Under the pieces are notes generated by a model. That model had not been told where the DNA came from, did no database searches, and was given only the letters and a program-made list of their open reading frames with translations. Position numbers and translations under genes: made by a program. A stretch of 12,362 nucleotides of DNA from Chitinophagaceae bacterium UBA1946 (GTDB taxonomy: Bacteria; Bacteroidota; Bacteroidia; Chitinophagales; Chitinophagaceae). Below are positions 1 through 5,492 of the stretch, in pieces (within the stretch, counting starts at the first letter, position 1; the number at the start of each line of letters is the position of its first letter). The DNA lies in assembly GCA_002336815.1 (NCBI GenBank), contig DDEU01000013.1:145-12506 (forward strand). Reading direction: 5' to 3'.

Positions 1-495
1 ATTACCGACGGACAGATATTCCTGGAAGGTAACCTGTTTAACTCCGGTATCCGCCCTGCTATCAACGTGGGTATCAGCGTGAGCCGTGTGGGTGGTAATG
101 CCCAGATCAAATCAATGAAAAAAGTGGCCGGTACGCTGAAGCTTGACCAGGCACTTTACCGTGAGCTGGAAGCGTTCTCTAAGTTTGGTGGTGATTTGGA
201 TGCTGCTACAAAGAATGTAATTGATAAGGGTGCGAGGAACGTGGAAATATTAAAACAACCGCAGTACTCACCTTTCAGTGTAGAAAAGCAGGTAGCGATC
301 ATTTACCTTGGTACACAGGGTTTACTAAAAGACGTAGCTGTTAAGCATGTAAAGGCTTTTGAAGACCATTTCCTGCTGGAAATGGAAAATAAATTACCTG
401 AAGTGTTGGCAGAATTCAAAAAAGGTAATTTGCCTGAAGAAGGATTAAAGAGAATGACCGAACTGGCAAAAGGACTAATGCCACAGTATAAATAA
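1..495 (+). CDS. atpA: ATP synthase F1 subunit alpha, C-terminal part (5' end outside window)
   Basis: Alpha subunit of the F1 ATP synthase, the non-catalytic nucleotide-binding partner of beta in the alpha3-beta3 head on the cytoplasmic face of the inner membrane. The frame is open from base 1, so 164 residues are visible and the start lies upstream. The first codons read ITDGQIFLEGNLFNSG, followed at about residues 20-29 by PAINVGISVS, which fits the ATPase alpha/beta signature. The next residue is the Arg of SRVGG, the conserved alpha arginine that reaches into the beta catalytic site. The rest is the C-terminal helical domain (LDQALYRELEAFSKFGGDLD and after), which ends normally at TAA. 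An internal GTG at 67 is not a start. A strong terminator follows 18 nt after the stop, so atpA is the last gene of its transcript here; atpG, often next, is not in the window. Confidence 0.97.
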   Translation: MTDGQIFLEGNLFNSGIRPAINVGISVSRVGGNAQIKSMKKVAGTLKLDQALYRELEAFSKFGGDLDAATKNVIDKGARNVEILKQPQYSPFSVEKQVAIIYLGTQGLLKDVAVKHVKAFEDHFLLEMENKLPEVLAEFKKGNLPEEGLKRMTELAKGLMPQYK

Positions 496-512
496 ACTGA
501 ACATTTTTAGAG

Positions 513-548
513 AAAAGGCCGCAGCATTAATTTGCTGCGGCTTTTTTT
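513..548 (+). terminator. Intrinsic terminator of atpA
   Basis: A perfect 9-bp stem (GCCGCAGCA at 518-526 with TGCTGCGGC at 533-541) closes a 6-nt loop TTAATT and is followed at once by seven T (542-548). An A-run at 513-516 can extend the stem against the T tract. It lies just past the atpA stop and points the same way. Confidence 0.93.
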
Positions 549-585
549 GTGACTTTCTGCTCACAGCACTGGCGGAATTTCAGCA

Positions 586-615
586 ATAAAAAACACCTTC
601 ATAACTGAAGGTGTT
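586..615 (-). terminator. Intrinsic terminator of the outer-membrane protein gene
   Basis: Perfect 9-bp inverted repeat AACACCTTC (592-600) / GAAGGTGTT (607-615) with a 6-nt loop. Read on the minus strand it is followed by a T-rich stretch (592 down to 585, broken by one A). It lies 28 nt past the minus-strand stop at 644. With the atpA terminator it forms a pair of separate, facing terminators in a convergent gap of about 150 nt. Confidence 0.88.
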
Positions 616-643
616 CCTGAGTATTTTAAAATTATGCTGCTGA

Positions 644-1600
644 TTATCTTACGCTTTCCCTTCCAAAGGTGAACCCGATCTTAACATTAAAGGTAAAATA
701 GGCGTCGTTATTTTTAGGATTTCCCCTGATACCATTTTCGCTCTTTCTAAAAATATAGCTGTTGTTTGGATCAGTATTGGTTCTTTGGTTGCTGGCCATG
801 TCTACCGCATCCTGCAACTGCTGGCCGGAATAGTAATTCTGGAACAATGCATTGTCGATATACTTGGTACTCACATCATCCAGGTAGTCGGTTGATAATT
901 TACGGTATAAAAATTCTGCACGAAGGTTAAAAGTAGGAGAGAGTTCATACCTCACACCACCTCCAAAGATCAGGTTCATTTGAGACAACTTGTAAGGCTT
1001 TCTTTCAGGATATTCAATAAAGCCCTGGCCTTCTGTACTCAGGGGTTGAAGATCGATCCAATCACCTCTTCTTGATTTAGCCTGTGGATTAAAGGAAAAA
1101 TAACCAACACCAAAAGCGAGGTAAGGTGAAAGTCTTGGAGGGTCCCTGTCATCCCTTAACGACCAGTCAACAAATGTGAATAGGGGGTGGAATTCACCGA
1201 TCACTGCAACCTCAGATATCTTACTTTTGAAATTCAGGTTTCGCTGGTACCTGCCTTGGGTAGTCAATTTTTCATTTACCAATATGCTGTCATAAGACTT
1301 CACCGTTCCAAAAGTGCCTTCTATCCTTAACGAAAAGGCTTCTTTGTAAGTAGCCATAAGATAGATGCTTCCGTTTATCTGGGTATTACCAAGGTTCATA
1401 TCCTTGGTAAATTTCTTTCCAAGTCCTTTTTTCCCCCCGATATCAGTAAGACAATTCATAGCGCCTGCAGATGCACCTAATTCAAACATTACGGGATTGT
1501 TATAAGAGTTAGCATCATAAAAATAATATTGAGCAAATGCCTTTTGCCCTGTTGTACCCAATATTAAAATTGCAGCTATAAGCAGTGTAATTCTTTTCAT
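644..1600 (-). CDS. Outer-membrane beta-barrel protein, DUF6089/PorG-like
   Basis: Predicted exported outer-membrane beta-barrel of 318 residues; its function is unknown. It has a clear signal peptide: MKR, a hydrophobic stretch at about 4-16, then AFA-Q, giving likely signal peptidase I cleavage after Ala23. The mature protein starts with an aromatic-rich segment (YYFYD), then FELGASAGAMNCLTDIGG, which resembles the opening of DUF6089 barrels (the family to which the type IX secretion protein PorG is related). Alternating hydrophobic strands follow (for example LIFGGGVRYELSPTFNLRAEF), and it closes with a terminal strand FTFNVKIGFTF. The length suits an 8-stranded or slightly larger barrel. 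Upstream in the same direction is nth (70-nt gap, no terminator seen), so co-transcription is possible, but the functions are unrelated. A purine-rich AAAGGA lies about 11 nt before the ATG. The family assignment is by resemblance only; another OmpA/OmpW-type barrel family is possible. Confidence 0.8.
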   Translation of the reverse strand: MKRITLLIAAILILGTTGQKAFAQYYFYDANSYNNPVMFELGASAGAMNCLTDIGGKKGLGKKFTKDMNLGNTQINGSIYLMATYKEAFSLRIEGTFGTVKSYDSILVNEKLTTQGRYQRNLNFKSKISEVAVIGEFHPLFTFVDWSLRDDRDPPRLSPYLAFGVGYFSFNPQAKSRRGDWIDLQPLSTEGQGFIEYPERKPYKLSQMNLIFGGGVRYELSPTFNLRAEFLYRKLSTDYLDDVSTKYIDNALFQNYYSGQQLQDAVDMASNQRTNTDPNNSYIFRKSENGIRGNPKNNDAYFTFNVKIGFTFGRESVR

Positions 1601-1670
1601 CAGTAGTCAGTTCCTTTGAGGATGAACATTATTAACCTTAAAATAAAGGAAATTTCTACAAATTAAACGA

Positions 1671-2333
1671 TTATTCCTGAATTTTATTCCCTTTTTTAAG
1701 ATTGTTGTTATAAAATTTACAGACAGGTTTAATGCCACAGGCGCTGCATTTGGGGCTTCTTGCGGTGCAGATATACCTGCCATGTAATATAAGCCAATGA
1801 TGAGCCTTGTGTATATAGCCCGACGGTATATGTTTTATGAGTTGTTTTTCGGTTGCCAATACCGTTTTGGCATTGGTAGTGAGCCCGATCCGGGCACTTA
1901 CCCGGAAGACATGGGTATCCACGGCCATATTGGGTTGTTCATCTACCACCGAAGTGATTACGTTGGCTGTTTTTCTGCCCACACCCGGCAGCAGTACCAA
2001 TTCGTTCACCGTCATCGGTACCTGGCCATTAAACTTCTCCATCAGCATCTTCGCCATCCCGATCAGGTGTTTGGTTTTATTGTTGGGATACGAAATGCTC
2101 CTGATCAGCGGGAACAGTTCGTCAAAACTGGCACCAGCAAGGGTTTCTGCAGTTGGGTACCGTTCAAATATGGCCGGCGTGGTCAAATTCACTCTTTTAT
2201 CAGTGCATTGGGCCGAAAGGATCACCGCTACCAGCAGCTGGAAAGGGTCGTCGTACAATAACTCAGTTTCTGCGTCCGGGCTGTGTGCAAGGAAATAATC
2301 GATCACGAACTGGTAGCGTTGTTCCTTTGTCAT
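1671..2333 (-). CDS. nth: Endonuclease III (DNA glycosylase / AP lyase)
   Basis: Base-excision repair enzyme that removes oxidised pyrimidines and cleaves the abasic site by beta-elimination. The helix-hairpin-helix LPGVGRKTA lies at residues 115-123, with catalytic Lys121. Catalytic Asp139 is in VDTHV. The C-terminal [4Fe-4S] motif has Cys189, Cys196, Cys199 and Cys205 in the canonical C-x6-C-x2-C-x5-C spacing. The helix carrying LLVAVILSAQCTD (33-45) is the usual N-terminal region. At 220 residues it has normal length, and the catalytic residues fall one place from the E. coli numbers (Lys120, Asp138), which supports the ATG at 2333; the next Met is near residue 93 and too late. The start is unusual in that the codon directly follows a run of seven T belonging to a terminator-like hairpin (2334-2362). 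The OMP gene follows 70 nt downstream. Confidence 0.97.
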   Translation of the reverse strand: MTKEQRYQFVIDYFLAHSPDAETELLYDDPFQLLVAVILSAQCTDKRVNLTTPAIFERYPTAETLAGASFDELFPLIRSISYPNNKTKHLIGMAKMLMEKFNGQVPMTVNELVLLPGVGRKTANVITSVVDEQPNMAVDTHVFRVSARIGLTTNAKTVLATEKQLIKHIPSGYIHKAHHWLILHGRYICTARSPKCSACGIKPVCKFYNNNLKKGNKIQE

Positions 2334-2362
2334 AAAAAAATCCCCTGGAATTAACCGGGGGA
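2334..2362 (-). terminator. Intrinsic terminator of the 78-aa gene, abutting nth
   Basis: On the minus strand the arm at 2362-2355 pairs with 2348-2341 (five pairs, a C/A mismatch, two GC pairs) around a 6-nt loop, followed by seven T at 2340-2334. It lies 36 nt past the stop at 2399. The T run directly touches the ATG of nth (2333), so the hairpin takes up the whole place where a ribosome site would be. Confidence 0.72.
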
Positions 2363-2398
2363 CTAAATTAGTTTAAAAATTTGTTTGGAAAGATCAAC

Positions 2399-2635
2399 CT
2401 ACTGCTCTGTACACTCTTTTACCTGTTTACTGGCGTAGTTCATAATGAAATCAATGGCCTGCTTTCGGGGAGCCAGCGTTACTTTTTCAAGATTCTGCTG
2501 CGCCGCCACCAACAAATTGTATTGTTCCCGAAGGGACCAATCCGTTTGTAAAGCGGCCTTAATGGCTACTGTTTTTTCGATGGAGGTTTCGCCGTACATG
2601 TACTGTAGCAGCTCCTCTTGTGTGATGCTGTGCAT
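2399..2635 (-). CDS. Small helical protein of unknown function, anti-sigma-N-terminus-like
   Basis: I do not recognise a characterised family. The 78-residue product is predicted to be helical, has no signal peptide or membrane segment, and has one Cys (residue 74), so it is not a zinc finger. The start, ITQEELLQYMYGETS followed by an acidic/alanine helix and SLREQYNLL, resembles the N-terminal part of Bacteroidota anti-sigma factors (E-x-L-x-x-Y-x-x-G-E, then a helix ending L-R-E). Here the usual transmembrane segment and periplasmic domain are absent and no sigma factor gene is nearby. The ATG at 2635 is the only early start. It lies 87 nt after ftsB, beyond an inverted repeat (2667-2720), and ends at its own terminator (2334-2362). 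Codon use and length argue for a real gene; the role is unknown. Confidence 0.72.
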   Translation of the reverse strand: MHSITQEELLQYMYGETSIEKTVAIKAALQTDWSLREQYNLLVAAQQNLEKVTLAPRKQAIDFIMNYASKQVKECTEQ

Positions 2636-2666
2636 AAGTTAAAAAGCTTGTTAAGAAATTAATTAT

Positions 2667-2720
2667 CAATTATCCGAACTAAAAACGCCTGTACAAGTCA
2701 AATATTGTTCCGGATAATTG
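2667..2720. repeat. Inverted repeat between ftsB and the 78-aa gene
   Basis: CAATTATCCG (2667-2676) is the exact reverse complement of CGGATAATTG (2711-2720). The inner bases AAC (2677-2679) and GTT (2707-2709) extend the match across a one-base bulge, leaving a 27-nt spacer. No T tract follows on the minus strand, so it is not a standard terminator. It starts 2 nt after the ftsB stop and ends 31 nt before the ATG of the 78-aa gene. It could be a regulatory hairpin, an RNA processing site or a split operator. Confidence 0.6.
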
Positions 2721-2722
2721 CT

Positions 2723-3076
2723 TTATTTTCCTGTTTTTGCCTCGTTTATAATGAAAATATCTTCATTGTCTTTCTTCATCAGGTAGTTTTCCCGGGCATA
2801 TTTTTCAATGGTACGGGCATTGTCTTTTAACTGGCTACGCTCCAGTTTGGTGTCATCGATCTGGTTAGAAAGTTGCTTCTCACTAGCCTGCAACTCTTTG
2901 TATTTGTGCCAGCGGTTGAAGGCAGAGCCAATATCTTTCGGATCGAAAAAGAACATCCATACCAAAAACAGCAGGCTGGCCAACAAATATTTGTTGTTAA
3001 GCCATGAAACCTTATCCCAACCCCTGCTAAGCAGGGATGGGGACGAGGTGGATGTATTTTCAGTATTGTCCTGCAT
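2723..3076 (-). CDS. ftsB: Septum formation initiator, FtsB/DivIC family
   Basis: Small bitopic division protein, expected to form a coiled-coil complex with FtsL and FtsQ/DivIB at the septum and help activate septal peptidoglycan synthesis. The 117 residues show a polar cytoplasmic N-terminus (1-29, rich in Ser, Thr and Asn), one transmembrane helix at about 30-44 (YLLASLLFLVWMFFF), a periplasmic coiled coil at about 53-90, and the family ending EKYARENYLMKKDNEDIFII (91-110). It starts 12 nt after the eno stop and must share its transcript. The eno-ftsB pairing is also seen in proteobacteria, which favours the name ftsB over divIC, although the two are hard to tell apart by sequence. The N-terminal tail is somewhat longer than in E. 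coli FtsB. Confidence 0.9.
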   Translation of the reverse strand: MQDNTENTSTSSPSLLSRGWDKVSWLNNKYLLASLLFLVWMFFFDPKDIGSAFNRWHKYKELQASEKQLSNQIDDTKLERSQLKDNARTIEKYARENYLMKKDNEDIFIINEAKTGK

Positions 3077-3088
3077 GATCGAAGTCGA

Positions 3089-4378
3089 TTACTTACCAAA
3101 TTTAATTTTTCCTTTTGGATAAATGGCGCTGTCGCCCAAAATTTCTTCAATTCTTATCAACTGATTGTATTTGGCCATACGGTCAGTTCTGCTGGCGGAA
3201 CCAGTTTTAATCTGTCCGCAGTTCAATGCAACTGCAAGGTCTGCGATGGTAGTGTCTTCTGTTTCACCGCTTCTGTGACTCATGATCGTATTGTAGCCGG
3301 CCTGCTGTGCCATGCTTACGGCATTGATGGTTTCTGTAACAGTACCGATCTGGTTTACTTTTACCAGCAACGCATTGGCGATACCTTCTTTAACGCCCCT
3401 TTCCAAACGATCTACGTTGGTCACAAAAAGATCATCCCCAACCAACTGGCATTTGCTGCCAATCGCCTCTGTAAGCATTTTCCAGCCTTTCCAGTCATCT
3501 TCAGCCATACCATCTTCAATAGAGCAGATAGGATATTTTTTTACCCAACTGGTCCAGTAAGCCACCAGTTGTTCGCTGGTCATTTCTTTGCCGTCACTTT
3601 TATGGAATACATATTTTTTCTTTTTGGCATCCCACAATTCACTATTGGCAGCATCCATTGCAATCATTACCTGGCTGCCGGTTTTATATCCTGCTGCCTG
3701 TATAGCCGTTAACACCGTTTCAATCGCTTCTTCGTTGCTCTGGATATTGGGAGCAAATCCTCCTTCATCACCTACGTTGGTGCTAAAACCTTTTTTCTTT
3801 AATACACTTTTGAGTGAATGGAAGATGTCAACCCCCCAGGCCAATCCTTCGCTAAAAGTGCTGGCGCCAACCGGCATTACCATAAATTCCTGGAAATCGA
3901 TCTTGTTATCCGCATGAGCCCCACCATTTAAGATGTTCATCATCGGGATCGGTAAAATTTTGGCATTGGTTCCGCCAATGTAACGGTACAGGGGAAGGTT
4001 TGCTTCGGCAGCGGCAGCTTTCGCTATGGCCATACTTACCGCCAGCATGGCGTTGGCGCCCAGTTTACCTTTGTTGGCAGTGCCATCTAATTTAATGAGG
4101 GCAGCATCCACACCGGTTTGGTCTGCAATATCCCATCCCAATAAATTTTCAGCAATGGTTGTATTTACATTGTTTACTGCTTTCAGTACGCTTTTTCCAC
4201 CATAATAATTTTTCTTGCCGTCTCTGAGTTCCACCGCTTCATGCACACCCGTGCTGGCACCACTTGGAACCGCAGCCCTGCCTAATTTTTCTGTTTCGGT
4301 TAACACGTCTACCTCCACGGTAGGATTTCCACGACTGTCTAATATCTGGCGGGCAAAAATGGATGCGATGTAGCTCAT
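3089..4378 (-). CDS. eno: Enolase (phosphopyruvate hydratase)
   Basis: Cytoplasmic glycolytic enzyme converting 2-phosphoglycerate to phosphoenolpyruvate. All key residues are visible in the 429-residue protein: the N-terminal ARQILDSRGNPTVEVDV; the mobile loop SGASTG at 40-45; His155 in NGGAHADN; Glu205 in NVGDEGGFAP; Mg ligands Asp242 (AMDAANSE), Glu288 (SIEDG) and Asp315 (VGDDLFVT); catalytic Lys340 in the signature LLVKVNQIGTVTETI; and SHRSGETED (367-375). Length and spacing match E. coli within a few residues. The ATG at 4378 gives the standard N-terminus. A promoter-like element lies upstream (4423-4453), and ftsB follows 12 nt downstream, forming an eno-ftsB operon. Nothing is unusual in the sequence. 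Confidence 0.99.
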   Translation of the reverse strand: MSYIASIFARQILDSRGNPTVEVDVLTETEKLGRAAVPSGASTGVHEAVELRDGKKNYYGGKSVLKAVNNVNTTIAENLLGWDIADQTGVDAALIKLDGTANKGKLGANAMLAVSMAIAKAAAAEANLPLYRYIGGTNAKILPIPMMNILNGGAHADNKIDFQEFMVMPVGASTFSEGLAWGVDIFHSLKSVLKKKGFSTNVGDEGGFAPNIQSNEEAIETVLTAIQAAGYKTGSQVMIAMDAANSELWDAKKKKYVFHKSDGKEMTSEQLVAYWTSWVKKYPICSIEDGMAEDDWKGWKMLTEAIGSKCQLVGDDLFVTNVDRLERGVKEGIANALLVKVNQIGTVTETINAVSMAQQAGYNTIMSHRSGETEDTTIADLAVALNCGQIKTGSASRTDRMAKYNQLIRIEEILGDSAIYPKGKIKFGK

Positions 4379-4422
4379 AATTGTATGATTTTATTATTAT
4401 TGAAATATTGAGTGCAAAGAAA

Positions 4423-4453
4423 CAAAATAGGCAGTACGCTGCAAACATACCAA
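4423..4453 (-). promoter_or_regulatory. Putative promoter of eno-ftsB
   Basis: On the minus strand TTG (4453-4451) is followed after 21 nt by TATTTTG (4429-4423). This resembles the Bacteroidota TTG / TAnnTTTG pair, with one spacer base missing in the -7 box. It would give a 5' leader of roughly 35-40 nt before the eno ATG. In the 140-nt gap upstream of eno I see no good hairpin with T tract after gldA, so readthrough from gldA is also possible. Confidence 0.42.
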
Positions 4454-4518
4454 CCATTTATTTTTGATGATTTACAGCAGCCGTTGATGTGATTTGAAAC
4501 AGTTTTTTGCTGCATCAA

Positions 4519-5424
4519 TTAATTCGTCAATTCCCTGAAAACATCTTCCAGGCTGTGTGATGCTGTTTGCAGCGAAACAATGTCCAGGTTTTGATCGATC
4601 GAAAATTGAAGCAATTGTTTCTTTAATGCATCTGCATTAGCGGTTGCAAACTGAAAGCTGAAAGCAGATAACTGTTTCACTTCGCTTACATCGCTTAGTA
4701 TTGCCAGGTCATTGATATTTACATCACCCTTAAATTCAACGATCACCTGTTGCTGCGCCGAACTTGTTTTACGAAGGTTGCTCAACAGATCGTCTGCCAC
4801 AATATTGCCCCGGTTAATGATGATCACTCTTTCGCACATGGCTTCCACTTCCTGCAGGATGTGGGAAGAGAACAACACTGTTTTTTCTTTCCCAAGATTT
4901 TTGATCACTTCCCTTATTTCGATGATCTGGTTAGGATCAAGGCCTGATGTAGGCTCATCCAGTATCAGCACTTCGGGATCGTGTATCAATGCGGCGGCAA
5001 TGCCCACCCTTTGCTTGTATCCCTTACTTAGCTGCCCAATTTTTTTATTGGCTTCCAGCTTTAGTTTTACGGTATTGATCGCTGCTTCTATCGTTGCTTT
5101 TGTATTTTTTATGCCATGCACATTGGCAATAAATTCCAGGTATTCCCTTACATACATATCAAAGTAAAGGGGATTGGCTTCCGGCAAATAGCCGATCTTC
5201 TTTTTTGTATTGGATGAATGCGGGTCAACAATTTCTCCGCACACAGCAGCTTTACCACCGTCTGCCTCCAGGTAACCTGTAATGATCTTCATCGTGGTAC
5301 TTTTTCCTGCACCATTGGGCCCCAGGAATCCAACGATCTCTCCTTTGTTGATGGTGAATGAAATGTCGTTTACCGCTTTTTGTGTGCCGTAAACTTTGGT
5401 AAGGTGGTCTACTGTGATGGACAT
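4519..5424 (-). CDS. gldA: ABC transporter ATP-binding protein GldA
   Basis: ATPase subunit of an ABC-2 type exporter; in Flavobacterium GldA works with the membrane proteins GldF and GldG and is linked to gliding. The 301 residues contain Walker A GPNGAGKST (35-43), the signature LSKGYKQ (132-138), Walker B LILDEPTSGLDP (153-164) with catalytic Glu157, and the H-loop His188 in SSHIL. IGYLPEANPLYFDMYVREYL after the first lobe and the ending SLEDVFRELTN are typical of GldA rather than generic exporters. About 80 C-terminal residues form a small accessory domain. No permease gene is in the window; in Flavobacterium gldFG are also at a different locus. The ATG at 5424 lies about 20 nt after the terminator of ricT. 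It could serve another ABC-2 exporter if the organism does not glide. Confidence 0.9.
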   Translation of the reverse strand: MSITVDHLTKVYGTQKAVNDISFTINKGEIVGFLGPNGAGKSTTMKIITGYLEADGGKAAVCGEIVDPHSSNTKKKIGYLPEANPLYFDMYVREYLEFIANVHGIKNTKATIEAAINTVKLKLEANKKIGQLSKGYKQRVGIAAALIHDPEVLILDEPTSGLDPNQIIEIREVIKNLGKEKTVLFSSHILQEVEAMCERVIIINRGNIVADDLLSNLRKTSSAQQQVIVEFKGDVNINDLAILSDVSEVKQLSAFSFQFATANADALKKQLLQFSIDQNLDIVSLQTASHSLEDVFRELTN

Positions 5425-5444
5425 AGGTTATTTTGAACGTAAAT

Positions 5445-5475
5445 ATAAAAAACGCCAGGTATCGCCCCGGCGTTT
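5445..5475 (-). terminator. Intrinsic terminator of ricT
   Basis: On the minus strand 5475-5466 pairs with 5459-5450 (ten pairs including one G-U) around a 6-nt loop, followed by a T-rich tail (5450-5445). It starts 17 nt after the ricT stop. Its tail ends about 20 nt before the gldA ATG. Confidence 0.85.
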
Positions 5476-5492
5476 AATTTTATATCAATCAA

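Noticed and set aside
1601..1670. Promoter for the outer-membrane protein gene
   Set aside because: TTG and TA-rich boxes occur but not at a suitable distance (13 or 24 nt) and with poor -7 matches.
1797..2298. Plus-strand frames of about 150 codons opposite nth
   Set aside because: Shadow frames; nth has all its catalytic and Fe-S residues on the other strand.
4460..4518. Possible gldA terminator
   Set aside because: TTGATG/CATCAA and other short complementary pieces exist but have long loops and no T tract; I would not call it a terminator.
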